Shown: positions 16,397 through 25,544, numbered from the stretch's first letter. The stretch is 64,000 bases of DNA from Bog-257 sp963805985 (GCA_963805985.1 CAWDWG010000005.1:186001-250000); one strand, 5' to 3'. Notes: a model not told the origin generated them from the sequence alone. A program made the numbers and translations.

Positions 16397-16440
16397 ATAT
16401 CTCAAGCTATGTCTCAAGATATTACTTAAGATATATCTTG
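16397..16440 (-). promoter_or_regulatory. Putative PadR operator
   Basis: AAGATATATCTT at 16429-16440 is a perfect 12-bp palindrome. Two half-site-like 'tctcaag' motifs lie between it and the padR start (16400-16421). Position, 50 bp upstream of padR, suits autoregulation. Confidence 0.5.
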
Positions 16441-16836
16441 TAAGGAAAGGATTCAATTATTGCCGTGGGAATCCACCGGCTGCTGAAAGGCTCTTTGCGC
16501 CGGTTTTGTGCCGCCGGCTAAAGCCGGCTCTTGTTTCTTGGGGCACGCTACCCAGCACTCCGCGCCAAAGGAGGGTGCTGCGTGCTGGGCTATCTTGTCG
16601 CCGTCCCGCTGCGCGGGACTCGGTTCTGCGTGCTGCGGACAACGATGGCGGCGAAACCCTGTTTCAGCGGCCTGTAAAGTCGGGGCGTCGCTTCCACACG
16701 AAGCTATGGCGAATGCGCACAGCGTCACGACGTTTGTCGTCCTGCTCAAGCAACGCTGTTACGAAAACATTCTGAACCTGGATTTTTCAGCAGCCTGTGA
16801 AGTCTGGCCCTGAGACGAGGCGATTTACGAGATACC
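16441..16836. repeat. Repeat-filled gap between padR and the MBL gene
   Basis: No gene. It contains 'gccggctaaagccggctc' (about 16512-16530), a cccagcac...gtgctggg palindromic pair (16549-16590), 'gccgtcccgctgcgcgggac' (16600-16619), and two related 'tttcagc(g/a)gcctgt(a/g)aag' motifs near 16662-16680 and 16785-16801. Confidence 0.55.
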
Positions 16837-17730
16837 CTAGTTTTTGTGCGAGTTAGCGGCGAGTTGCTTGGCGTACATGGCCTGGAAGTCGGCCTCGGCC
16901 TCATTGACCGCCTTTTGATAACCAGCTGGGTCAATGAAGACTGCCGCGCCTTCCTTAGGCATTCGCTGCAGCTTGGGAAGCAGGTCGAAGTACACGCCGT
17001 GAGCGCCCAGGAAGATATCGCAGGGCAGCGCGTGCAGCGTAACGAACGTCTGGCGGAAGTCGTCGGCGATGCCGGGATAAGACGTTGGATGTCCGGGCGC
17101 GTCGACCAGTTGATAGTGCGGCAGCGGCGCCCAGCCTCCTACGATGACTACGTGGCGCAGCTTGCCGGCCGGTTCGCCGGGGACATGAACCTCCATTGTC
17201 CAGGTGGTGCAGCCGCGAGTGTGCCCGGCCGTGCGATGCGCGGTGAGCGTCACGCCGCCGAGCGTTACCTTGTCGCCGTCCTGCAGCACGCGATCCACCG
17301 CGACGGGCGTGTAGGTGCGCAGCTGTTCGATGTCATGGGAGAAATCGTCGCGGCCGCCGGAGCGCATGGCAGCGTCATCGCCGGTCATGACGTAGTCGCG
17401 GGCCTTCGTCTCACGCAGCACTTCAGCCGCGCCGCCTACGTGATCGAAGTGCGCCTGGCTGTTGAGCAGGATCATGGTGTCGGCCCAGCGAAAACCCAGC
17501 TTCTCCACGCTGGCGCGGATCTGCGGCGGGGAGCTGGCGAGGTTGGCGTTGATCAAAATGTTTCCGTCGGGCGTGGTGACCAGGTAGGCGGCAAGGTCGC
17601 GGCTGCCGACGTAGTAAAGATTGTCGGCAATGCGAAAGGGCGGCAACTGCGTAGTCCATTCGGAAGGATCTTCCGCAAGCACGGTTGTAGCCGCAGCGAT
17701 GGCAATAAGCAGAACCAGCAGGCGATGCAT
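16837..17730 (-). CDS. Subclass B3-like metallo-beta-lactamase (Gln116 variant)
   Basis: Secreted MBL-fold hydrolase: signal peptide MHRLLVLLIAIAAATTVLAE, then a B3-style mature protein (PPFRIADNLYYVGSRDLAAYL, DGNILINANL). The metal motif reads Q92-A-H94-F-D96-H97, so the first zinc ligand (H116 in BBL numbering) is Gln, as in GOB enzymes. H170 (AGHTRGCTTW) and H244 (LGAHGVYF) fit ligands 196 and 263. Length is typical (297 aa). Function as a true beta-lactamase is an inference; other B3-fold hydrolases exist. No ampR-like regulator is adjacent. Confidence 0.85.
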   Translation of the reverse strand: MHRLLVLLIAIAAATTVLAEDPSEWTTQLPPFRIADNLYYVGSRDLAAYLVTTPDGNILINANLASSPPQIRASVEKLGFRWADTMILLNSQAHFDHVGGAAEVLRETKARDYVMTGDDAAMRSGGRDDFSHDIEQLRTYTPVAVDRVLQDGDKVTLGGVTLTAHRTAGHTRGCTTWTMEVHVPGEPAGKLRHVVIVGGWAPLPHYQLVDAPGHPTSYPGIADDFRQTFVTLHALPCDIFLGAHGVYFDLLPKLQRMPKEGAAVFIDPAGYQKAVNEAEADFQAMYAKQLAANSHKN

Positions 17731-17817
17731 ACGGGTTAGACCAGATTAGCTTTCGGCGGTTTCAGCATCACAGCGTGGATTTCTGAGGCAGAACCTGGAA
17801 CGATATTCCAAGGCGAG

Positions 17818-18765
17818 TTACGGTTTGGCGGGATTCGACGACGCGGGCGGCGCGGCGTTATTAGCGTTGCTCGGCTGCGGCTGGTCCAGATCGACCAGTA
17901 TCGAGCCGGCCGGCTGCTGTAAGGCGAACTGATCGTCGCGCAGCGGATCGTTGATCGCCAGCTTCACCACCGTCAGCCGAATCGAGTACTCCTCCAGCGG
18001 ACGAGTGATCTGGATGACGTTGGGAAAGCGCACGCCGTTGTAGTCCTGGTAAACCTGATAGGTCGCTTCGGTGACGATGGCGCCGCTCTGGTCGTAAATG
18101 ATCTGCTGGTGCGGTACCAGGTTGGTGCGATCAAAGATGATCTTGCGCGACAGATACCACTGGTCTCCAGCCCGGGTGACGATGTCGATCACGTAATCCG
18201 GCTGCTCCAGATTCTTCCTGTTCTTGGCGTCGTAGATGATCTCGATGCTGTCCTCGAGCACGGCAATGTTGTTTTGCGGATCGATCTCCGGCATCAGCAG
18301 GGCGTTGTAGATGACCTGCGGCCGCAGGTTCTCCAGCGTATTGGCTGTGGGATGAACCACGTCGTTGTGGCCCACGTAGAACTTGTTTTTCGCCGGGATC
18401 GACAGCTCGAACTGATTGCCCTGGCTGACCATGTCGAAGGCTTTGTTGCGAACGATGGGAAACAAGCCGATCATGCGCAGCATGTCCGGCTTGCGCACCA
18501 GGATGTAGCCGCGAATCTCTTCGTAGTCGGTGACTTTGCCTTTCTTCTCACCGCCGACGGAGGTAGCGATATCGACCGTCGCGTTCAGCGTCTTGATCTT
18601 GGCAGCTTCAGTGTTGATGCGGTCGACCAGCTCCTGCCGAGTAGCCGTCTCCAGCTTGGCGGTGCTGGTGTGCATCTCCGCCACCCGGGTGCGGAACAGG
18701 CACCCGGTCGTCCCCGCCAGCAGGGCGAGCACGGCAAACGCGGCGAGGATTCTCACTTCACGCAT
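17818..18765 (-). CDS. Outer-membrane lipoprotein, LolA/LolB-like fold
   Basis: A lipobox at residues about 17-22 (LAGTTGC) follows a hydrophobic signal, so Cys22 is probably lipidated. The 315-residue protein has an antiparallel-beta pattern (IRGYILVRKPDMLRMIGLFP, FDMVSQGNQFELSIP, WYLSRKIIFDRTNLVPHQQI) resembling DUF4292/LolA-like lipoprotein carriers, then a low-complexity Pro/Ser/Asn tail. It may handle lipids or lipoproteins in the periplasm. Start ATG at 18765. mltG is 72 bp upstream on the same strand, so the two may be co-transcribed. Confidence 0.7.
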   Translation of the reverse strand: MREVRILAAFAVLALLAGTTGCLFRTRVAEMHTSTAKLETATRQELVDRINTEAAKIKTLNATVDIATSVGGEKKGKVTDYEEIRGYILVRKPDMLRMIGLFPIVRNKAFDMVSQGNQFELSIPAKNKFYVGHNDVVHPTANTLENLRPQVIYNALLMPEIDPQNNIAVLEDSIEIIYDAKNRKNLEQPDYVIDIVTRAGDQWYLSRKIIFDRTNLVPHQQIIYDQSGAIVTEATYQVYQDYNGVRFPNVIQITRPLEEYSIRLTVVKLAINDPLRDDQFALQQPAGSILVDLDQPQPSNANNAAPPASSNPAKP

Positions 18766-18837
18766 AGTTCGAACGGGGATAGATCGAAGCCCGTAGTATA
18801 CGGCAGATGCCTGGTTCGGAGTGCTCCGACTCAGGCG

Positions 18838-19827
18838 CTACTGCGAGGCTGCCACGGCGCGGCGATACGCGGCTACGTTGCGGGCATGCTCTTCCATACT
18901 GCGGGCAAAGCGGTGATGGCCATTGTTGTCGCTCACGAAGTACAGGAAATCGACATGGGCGGGGTGCATGGCGGCTTGCAACGAAGCCAATCCCGGATTG
19001 GCAATCGGTCCCGGAGGTAGCCCGGGATATCGGTAGGTATTATAAGGCGAATCGTATTGCAGGTCCGACTGGTAGATGGTTCCGCGATAGCGCCCGGCCA
19101 GCAGCGCTGCGTAGATCACACTGGGATCGGCGGCCAGCGTCATGTTCTTCTGCAGCCGGTTGTAGTAGACGGCGGCGACCATTGGACGTTCCTTGGGATC
19201 GGCTGTCTCCTTCTCTACAATCGACGCCATGGTCACGATGCGATGCGTGTCGGGGTTTCCCAGCAGGCCGATGGTCTGCGCCTCGCGCTTGAAGCGATGG
19301 ACCATTGCCGCAACGATGTCGTGCGCCGTGTCGATGCGGGTGAACTGGTACGTATCGGGGAACAGATAGCCCTCGAGAGTTTTGGCGCTCGGATCGACGT
19401 CGCGCAGCAGGAAGGTATCGCTCTTGGCCGCTGTGATGAAGTCGGACGCCGGGCCGAGCCCTGCCTGCTCGACCGCTTGCGCGATGTCGTAGATGTTGAA
19501 GCCTTCGGGCACAACGACGGTACGAGCGTAGACATCGCCCGCCACCAGCCGGTGCCAGACCTGGAGCGCGTTCGCCGGCTGATCGAACTTGTACTCGCCT
19601 GCCTTGAGCGTCGGCAAACCCTTGGCGTACTGGACCATGAGGAAGGCTGCGGAGCTGCGAACCACGCCTTGCTGCTGCAGACTGCGCGCGATGTGGCGCG
19701 TGCTCCAGCCGGGGCGGAGCAGGACGAAGGTCGTCTGCGAAGGCGTAACTGGCAGCAGCGCCGCCCATCCGAACCAGATGGCAAACCCCAACACCAGCAC
19801 GACAACGAGTTTCAGCAAAGCTCGCAT
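18838..19827 (-). CDS. mltG: Endolytic murein transglycosylase
   Basis: MltG (YceG) cuts nascent glycan strands at the membrane and helps set their length. The 329-residue protein has one N-terminal membrane helix (LLKLVVVLVLGFAIWFGWAA), a LysM-like region, and the catalytic core with the invariant Glu in ASIVEKET. The family motifs EGYLFPDTY and the YNTYRYPGLPPGPIANPG block are complete. In many bacteria mltG is next to ruvX; here ruvX is 4 kb away. Confidence 0.95.
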   Translation of the reverse strand: MRALLKLVVVLVLGFAIWFGWAALLPVTPSQTTFVLLRPGWSTRHIARSLQQQGVVRSSAAFLMVQYAKGLPTLKAGEYKFDQPANALQVWHRLVAGDVYARTVVVPEGFNIYDIAQAVEQAGLGPASDFITAAKSDTFLLRDVDPSAKTLEGYLFPDTYQFTRIDTAHDIVAAMVHRFKREAQTIGLLGNPDTHRIVTMASIVEKETADPKERPMVAAVYYNRLQKNMTLAADPSVIYAALLAGRYRGTIYQSDLQYDSPYNTYRYPGLPPGPIANPGLASLQAAMHPAHVDFLYFVSDNNGHHRFARSMEEHARNVAAYRRAVAASQ

Positions 19828-19903
19828 GAAGTCTAAGTAGTTTAGATGATTAGGCGATGCGGGACGCTGCTACGGCGCCGCGGGTAAGAATCCAAGCACT
19901 CGC

Positions 19904-22288
19904 TCATGACGACGGCAGCCGCATCTTTTCCACAAGCCGAAGGTAGCGCGGGTTATGGTGCAGGCTGTTGAACAGGCGGTCGGACTTGATGTAAGCAAAG
20001 CCGGAGTCGTGCTGCTGGTAGGCTCGCTCCAGCCACTCGAGTGCTTTGTCCATCTCCCCGCGATAGGCATAGGCTTCAGCGATCTGAAAGGCCCCATCGC
20101 TACCATGGGCGGCAACGAGTTTTTTCAACGCGGCGTCCGAAGCCTGTCGACGGCCCAGGGTGTGATAAGCCATTACCTCTCCAGCCAACTTTAACCCCTC
20201 GAGAGGTTCCTGCTGCATTTCCGCCAAAGCGTCTTGCGGGCGACCCCGTGCCAGTAAGATCTGGCCCAGGACGAAGTGAATGTATCCTTGCTGAGGGTCC
20301 AGCTGCAGAGCTTTCTGCAATACGGTATCGGCTTCGTCGTACTGCCCGGTTTCGAAGAGGTCGTTTCCCAGAAACAGATAACAGGAAGAACATAGCGTAT
20401 CAAGTGCCGTTGCCTGTTTCCAAAACTCGATTGCTTTGTCCAGACGGCCCTGCAGTTCCTCCGAGCCTGCGCGAGCGGCGAGCACATCGGAACTTCCCGG
20501 TTCCAGCGCCATCGCCTTGTCCAAGGCAGCTTGAGCGCCTTCCGCATCGAGGTCGTAAGTCGAGCGCAGACCAGCCAAGGCGAGGTATCCCGCGGCCGAC
20601 TGCGGGTCCAGAGCGATAGCCTGCTCGGCGTCTGCGCGCGCCCGTCGGGCTGCTTCGCTCAGGTCCATGAAGCTGTCATAACCCATGCCCGCAAATATGC
20701 CTGACCGTAGCGCCCAGGCGGGCGAGAAATTCGGGTCCAGCTTGATTGCCTGGTCGACATAGGCCAGTGCTTTGTCGTAGTTGGACTTTTCGGATCCGCG
20801 ATTCGCGAAATACGCAGCTTGCAAATAGGCCTGGTAGGCCTCGGGATTGACGACCCGTGCCGGGACAGGGTTTGCATTGGCGCCGAGCAGCTTGATTTGC
20901 AACGCCCCGGTGACCGCCCGCGCGATTTCGTCCTGCACTGCGAAGACATCTTTCAGCTCAGAGTTATATTCTTCCGACCATAGTTGAAAACCATCGGCCA
21001 CTTTGGTGAGTTCAGCGGTTATACGGAGATGGTCACCTTCCCGTCGGACGCTGCCTTCCAGAACGTTGGCCACATTCAGCTTCTGTCCGACGGTACGAAG
21101 GTCTTCATTCCTGCCTTTGAACTGAAAGGCGGAAGAACGGCCTGCCACCTTCAAGCCCGGCACTTTGGCAAGGTCGCTGGTCAGTTCTTCAGCGAGTCCG
21201 TCGGAGAAGTATTCCTGATCTTTACCGGGACTCATGTCGACAAAAGGAAGCACCGCGATCGACGGCGGGCTCCCGCCGGCGACGGGTGCCTTGCTTCGGC
21301 TTCGCCAGACGTACCCTCCCAGGGCTGCCAGCACCAGCAGAATGACCGCCAGGATCGCAAGCTTGCCGGTGCGCCAACCCGCACTGACCGATGGAACGGT
21401 GCTGCTGCTTTTGCTACCACGTACAACGCGATCCGTTTCCAGGCCGCGCTGCAACCTCTGCAAGTCCGCTCGCATTTCCGAGGCGTGTTGATAACGCAGT
21501 TCGCGGTCCTTCTCCAATGCCTTGCGGACGATGTCATCCAGACCGGCAGGCTGGCTGGGATTCAACCGGAGCAGCGGAGCAGGGTCTCGATTCAGGATCG
21601 CGTCAAAGACGTCGCCGGCAGTTTCACCCTGGAAAGGCAACATCCCGGTCGCCATCTCATACAACACCACGCCGAAAGAAAACAGGTCGGTGCGCGCGTC
21701 CAGTTCCTTGCCCCGTGCCTGCTCCGGGGACATGTACAACAAAGTTCCCACCGGAATGCCCGGCAGGGTCAGTGACAGCAACTTCGTGGTCTCGTCACCG
21801 CCGGACGGGGCAACGGCTTTCGCCACTTGGGCCAGACCGAAGTCCAGGATCTTGGCATGTCCGCGATCGGTGACAAAGATGTTCGCCGGCTTGAGATCAC
21901 GATGAACGATGCCTCTGGCGTGCGCGGCATCGAGCCCATCGGAGATTTCGACCGCCAGCGACAGCAGCGCCTGCGTATCCAAGCCTCGCGCAGGGATACT
22001 GTCCTTCAGGCTCTTACCTTCGAGGAACTCCATCGCGATGAAGGTCTGGCCGTCGGCCTTGCCGATTTCGTAAATCGTGCAGATGTTGGGGTGATTCAGC
22101 GCCGAGGCAGCCTGTGCTTCGCGCTCGAAACGCGCCAACGCGTTGGGATCTTGCGCCGACTCGTCCAGCAAAAACTTGAGCGCGACAAAGCGGTGCAGGG
22201 CCAGGTCCTCGGCCTTGTACACAACGCCCATGCCACCGCCGCCCAGCTTGCTCAGGACGCGGTAGTGGGAGATCGTTTGGTCGATCAC
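19904..22288 (-). CDS. Membrane Ser/Thr protein kinase with TolB-like and TPR domains
   Basis: Residues 1-275 are a Hanks-type kinase: Gly-loop (LGGGGMGVVYKAED), catalytic HRDLKPAN, DFGLAQ, and an activation segment with PVGTLLYMSPEQARG. A juxtamembrane linker and a single membrane helix (LAILAVILLVLAALGGYVW, about 310) follow. The outer part starts with a TolB/FlgO-like segment (SIAVLPFVDMSPGKDQEYFSDGLAEEL) and then about 7-8 TPRs. The GTG start at 22288 gives 794 residues. The layout is common in Acidobacteria and suggests sensing by the outer TPR domain. No cognate phosphatase is nearby. Confidence 0.93.
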   Translation of the reverse strand: MIDQTISHYRVLSKLGGGGMGVVYKAEDLALHRFVALKFLLDESAQDPNALARFEREAQAASALNHPNICTIYEIGKADGQTFIAMEFLEGKSLKDSIPARGLDTQALLSLAVEISDGLDAAHARGIVHRDLKPANIFVTDRGHAKILDFGLAQVAKAVAPSGGDETTKLLSLTLPGIPVGTLLYMSPEQARGKELDARTDLFSFGVVLYEMATGMLPFQGETAGDVFDAILNRDPAPLLRLNPSQPAGLDDIVRKALEKDRELRYQHASEMRADLQRLQRGLETDRVVRGSKSSSTVPSVSAGWRTGKLAILAVILLVLAALGGYVWRSRSKAPVAGGSPPSIAVLPFVDMSPGKDQEYFSDGLAEELTSDLAKVPGLKVAGRSSAFQFKGRNEDLRTVGQKLNVANVLEGSVRREGDHLRITAELTKVADGFQLWSEEYNSELKDVFAVQDEIARAVTGALQIKLLGANANPVPARVVNPEAYQAYLQAAYFANRGSEKSNYDKALAYVDQAIKLDPNFSPAWALRSGIFAGMGYDSFMDLSEAARRARADAEQAIALDPQSAAGYLALAGLRSTYDLDAEGAQAALDKAMALEPGSSDVLAARAGSEELQGRLDKAIEFWKQATALDTLCSSCYLFLGNDLFETGQYDEADTVLQKALQLDPQQGYIHFVLGQILLARGRPQDALAEMQQEPLEGLKLAGEVMAYHTLGRRQASDAALKKLVAAHGSDGAFQIAEAYAYRGEMDKALEWLERAYQQHDSGFAYIKSDRLFNSLHHNPRYLRLVEKMRLPSS

Positions 22289-22319
22289 TTGCGCCGAATC
22301 TTAGGGCTAACGGTAAGGT

Positions 22320-22603
22320 AAGTCAATGAATGGAAGCCCCTAACTCTTGGCGGCCGCGATTGCTTGCGCAATGGCGCTAAATCACTGGTAACCGTGCCGG
22401 TGGCGACCGAAGGATTGCTGTGTTTACGTCTCTGTGGGGGTTTAAAGATCTTTCGGCGTCATCACCCTAGAAAACTAGATGCGCCAGGATGCCCTATAAA
22501 CGGCGGTCACGCGCTGAGCATACATTTCTATCACTCAGTTTTGAGCCCTTCTGCCGCAGGAGGGGCTTTTTCAACAGCCAAGGGACTTAACGCCAGCAGT
22601 ATT
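22320..22603. other. Gap upstream of the kinase gene
   Basis: No gene was recognised in this roughly 280-bp stretch, which is the start side of the minus-strand kinase gene and would hold its promoter. No clear -35/-10 pair was seen. A short 'gagcccttctgccgcaggaggggctttttc' hairpin with T-run near 22540-22572 could be a plus-strand terminator, though nothing obvious precedes it. Confidence 0.3.
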
Positions 22604-22982
22604 GCCGTCCCGCTTTTGCGGGACGATTCAGCTTAGCCCAGGACAAAGTCCTGGGTAGGCTCAGAATTTGAAGATGATGTCCCGGCAGGGACCGCACGTG
22701 GTGGCTGCACGAGCGGTGGATAACGCTTGGCGTGACCGGTTGGGTCGAGCGCAATCCGGCGCAGCGGGAAATGGTGGCGCGTTACATCGATACCCGAGCC
22801 AAGCGCCATCGCAAATGGAGCTTCGAGCAGGAATTCATGACGCTGCTGAAGAGCTAGAGTCCGGAATACGATCTGCGATTTGTGTTCGGATAGGGTCCCT
22901 GCCGGGACATTGGTACCTGATAACAAGCCTACCCAGGACTTCGTCCTGGGCTAGGCTGAGTCGTCCCGCAGGGCGGGACGGC
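22604..22982. mobile_element. Decayed REP-associated transposase element
   Basis: Two arms of about 85-90 bp face each other: the left begins gccgtcccgcttttgcggga and contains agcccaggacaaagtcctgg; the right (to 22982) is its near-complement, ending gtcccgcagggcgggacggc. Between them is a truncated transposase gene. The hairpin ends differ from those of the 9915-10608 element, so this is a different subfamily. Confidence 0.75.
22699..22893 (+). pseudogene. Truncated Y1 transposase (3' remnant)
   Basis: The frame reads WWLHERWITLGVTGW, then MVARYIDTRAKRHRKWSF and QEFMTLLKS, a stop at TAG, and a further in-frame SPEYDLRFVFG to the next stop. This aligns with the last 65 residues of the intact transposase (WLHERGVRF, VADYIARQ, HRKWSFEQEF). 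The HUH half is missing, an internal segment is deleted, and a stop lies before the last 11 residues. The Tyr is kept, but the enzyme must be dead. Confidence 0.8.
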
Positions 22983-23289
22983 GTTGGTGCGTTCCACCTA
23001 ACACCACCCAGAGCAGCGAATTTCATTGGTTCCCGGATACGAACACCAACCTTCCCGAAAATCGACACCAACTCGAAAGAGCGATAGGGCTGCGATGAAC
23101 ATCAAGCAGGAAAGGTCGCCGACAATGGCACGCTTGAACACCTGGCTCGTCAGGGATTAGCGAACCCACCTGCGGGAACTTTTGAAAACAGGCTGTTTTA
23201 GCCAACCTGACAGCCGACTTCCGGTGTGCTGTGAAATTTCGGGCCCGATTTTGTGTAATCTCGGACGCTGTCCGGTGTACGATGCCGTT
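22983..23289. other. Gap before the TIG lipoprotein gene
   Basis: I see no gene in these 307 bp. A poor copy of repeat-like sequence follows the decayed mobile element, and the region just before 23290 is relatively AT-rich, which suits a promoter, but I cannot assign one. Confidence 0.3.
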
Positions 23290-23697
23290 ATGAAACCAAT
23301 TAGGGTTTTGTTGTGGGCGCTAAGTGCCCTTCTGCTCACCTTACTATTCTTGCCGGGTTGCAACGCAATCAATCCCGCGTGCGGAAGTGTTCGTCCAGCG
23401 CCAATTATTTCGTCGCTATCTCCCTCCACCGTTACCTTCGCTCAAGTGCAGAAGGGTGTTGTTCTCACTGTGAATGGCAGCGACTTTGTTTCATCTTCGT
23501 CCGTGGTCATCAATGGAACAGGGCTAACCACAACGGAGGTGAGCACTTCGGAGTTGCAAGTCACCCTCACCACCGCCGTGATCACCGGCCCCGGAACAGT
23601 AAATGTGACAGTCAATACTCCGGGCGGGACCTCAGGCACTCTTGGCTGCTCGAGCGGCGGGACCAGCAGCCCGCTCGTCTTAACGATCACTTCTTAG
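23290..23697 (+). CDS. Small TIG/IPT-domain lipoprotein
   Basis: The ATG at 23290 (MKPIRVLLWALSALLLTLLFLPGC) gives a clean lipoprotein signal with Cys24. The remaining roughly 110 residues form one IPT/TIG immunoglobulin-like domain (PIISSLSPSTVTFAQVQKGV, LTVNGSDFVSSSSVVINGTG, GPGTVNVTVNTPGG). Such domains bind carbohydrates or proteins at the cell surface. The frame is open farther upstream, but that stretch lacks a signal sequence. No strong ribosome-binding site. Confidence 0.72.
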   Translation: MKPIRVLLWALSALLLTLLFLPGCNAINPACGSVRPAPIISSLSPSTVTFAQVQKGVVLTVNGSDFVSSSSVVINGTGLTTTEVSTSELQVTLTTAVITGPGTVNVTVNTPGGTSGTLGCSSGGTSSPLVLTITS

Positions 23698-23754
23698 AGA
23701 AGAGCAACAGGGAAATAGCACGACGGTTCGGAAGAGCCAGCCGAGGCACCAGCT

Positions 23755-24216
23755 TCAGCTCTGCGTTGATGACTTCCTGAACTCGAGATACGCCTGCAGA
23801 ATCAACCCCGCTGCCAGCTGATCGACCACCTCGGCGCGGCGCTTAACGCTCATGTCCGTCTCGCGCAGGAGCCGGTTCGCCTCAACCGAGGTCAGCCGCT
23901 CGTCGAACAGATGCACCGGCAGCTTGAATCGGCGACGCAGCTCGTCGGCGAACTCATGAACCTTCCCGGACTGAATGCCTTCGTCGCCGCTCATGCGCAG
24001 CGGCAGTCCCATCACGATCTCGGCCACCCCGTACTGTTTAATCAGCCGCCGGAAATGATCGAAGTCATTCTTCTTGTTGCTGCGCCGATAGGTTGGCAGG
24101 CCCTGCGCGGTCAGGCCGAGCTCGTCGCTCACCGCCAAGCCGATGTTGCGGGCGCCGAAGTCCAGCGCCAGAATTCGCCTGGGCGGAGCAGCCGATTCTG
24201 CCAAAACGTTTTCCAT
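23755..24216 (-). CDS. ruvX: Holliday junction resolvase-like RuvX (YqgF)
   Basis: RNase H-fold nuclease implicated in 16S rRNA 5' maturation and junction resolution. The family signature is present: LALDFGARNIGLAVSD, EIVMGLPLRMSGDEG, LPVHLFDERLTSVEA, and the final Asp in RAEVVDQLAAGLIL. The ATG at 24216 (MENVLAES) is preferred over a TTG 15 bp upstream. Length 153 aa is typical. The nearest divergent gene is the AI-2E transporter. Confidence 0.93.
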   Translation of the reverse strand: MENVLAESAAPPRRILALDFGARNIGLAVSDELGLTAQGLPTYRRSNKKNDFDHFRRLIKQYGVAEIVMGLPLRMSGDEGIQSGKVHEFADELRRRFKLPVHLFDERLTSVEANRLLRETDMSVKRRAEVVDQLAAGLILQAYLEFRKSSTQS

Positions 24217-24322
24217 CGCGATACAGCACAAAGTATCATGTCGCGAATCCTACTGTTGCGAGTAACCGGGGTCCCCGGCGCGCCTGTGGTTGGCGCGTTG
24301 GGGTAGGAGTACCATAAGCGAG

Positions 24323-25498
24323 ATGCCAGACCAGCTTCTGGACAATCCGAAGCCTTTGCACAAGCCGCGCGACCCCGACATCGAGACGAATGCCGCGGGC
24401 GGGGAGGCGACTGTTCCCCAGGTCAGCATCAATCGCTCGACGGTGGCCGAGCTGGAGCGCCGCCGCATCCTGCACATACAAGCTTCGGCGCTGGTCATAC
24501 TGGCAGCCGGCGCGGTGCTCACCCTGATCTACGTTGGCAAGCTGTTGCTGGTGGTCGTGCTGGTTTCCATCCTGCTGTCGTTCGTGCTGGCGCCGCTGGT
24601 GGACCTGATGGTCCGCTTCCAGATTCCCCGCGCCGCCGGCGCGATGGTCGCAGTGCTGTTGCTGGTGGGCGCGCTGGGCGCTGCCAGCTATGGCTCCTAC
24701 AGCCGGGCACTGGACTTCATGCACGAGGTGCCGAAGTACAAAGCCAAGATTCAGGCTATGGGCGCCAAGATCCGCGAGCAAGCTGAGCAGATTCAACAGA
24801 CCGAAGACACGGTTCTATCCGACGGCCAGGATAAGGCGACTGTGACCGTGAGGCAGTCGAGCAATTGGACCGACCTGGTCAGCCGCAACGCCAACTCGGT
24901 CTCGGAGCTGATGCTGGCGCTCACCTTCATCCCGTTCCTGGTCTTTTTCATGCTGAGCTGGCAGGACCACGTGCGCTCGGCGACGGTGATGCTCTTCAGC
25001 ATGGAGAACCGCAACTCGGCCTATGTCATGCTCGGCCTGATTGCGCGCATGATCCGGTCTTTCATCGTCGGCAATTTCATCATCGGAGTGTTTATCAGCG
25101 CCTGCAGTATCGCGATGTTTGGCGCCATTGGCCTGCCTTATTTCTACTTTCTCGGCGCCATTAGCGGCTTCCTCAGCCTGATTCCTTACCTCGGCGTGCT
25201 GCTGGCAGTGCTGCCACCGCTGATCGCCGATCTCGGGCACCTCACGACCGCTACCGCGTCGCTGATCATCGCCACCGTGCTGGGGCTGCACCTGATCGCG
25301 ATGAATGTGCTCTATCCCAAGATCCTCGGCAAACGCCTGCGGCTGAATCCTTTGGCGGTGACGCTGTCGCTGCTGTTCTGGGGATGGCTATGGGGCGCGA
25401 TGGGGCTGATTCTCGCGGTGCCGATCACCGGAGCGATGAAGGTAATCTGCGACCACATCGAGCGCCTGCGGCCGTATGGGGCGTGGCTGGGGGAGTAG
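24323..25498 (+). CDS. AI-2E family transporter
   Basis: Polytopic membrane protein (391 aa) of the AI-2E transporter family (PF01594), whose members export autoinducer-2 or small solutes or act as Na+/H+ antiporters. Membrane helices: two near the N-terminus (LVILAAGAVLTLIYVGKLLL; AGAMVAVLLLVGALGAASYG), then a cytoplasmic/periplasmic stretch, then the conserved C-terminal helices including the GLPYFYFLGAISGFLSLIPYLG motif. The ATG at 24323 fits better than a TTG at 24290. Substrate cannot be told from sequence. Confidence 0.9.
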   Translation: MPDQLLDNPKPLHKPRDPDIETNAAGGEATVPQVSINRSTVAELERRRILHIQASALVILAAGAVLTLIYVGKLLLVVVLVSILLSFVLAPLVDLMVRFQIPRAAGAMVAVLLLVGALGAASYGSYSRALDFMHEVPKYKAKIQAMGAKIREQAEQIQQTEDTVLSDGQDKATVTVRQSSNWTDLVSRNANSVSELMLALTFIPFLVFFMLSWQDHVRSATVMLFSMENRNSAYVMLGLIARMIRSFIVGNFIIGVFISACSIAMFGAIGLPYFYFLGAISGFLSLIPYLGVLLAVLPPLIADLGHLTTATASLIIATVLGLHLIAMNVLYPKILGKRLRLNPLAVTLSLLFWGWLWGAMGLILAVPITGAMKVICDHIERLRPYGAWLGE

Positions 25499-25544
25499 GC
25501 CGCCTCTCGCGGTCCGCGCTGACTTTTGTTTGTCGAGACGTCGG

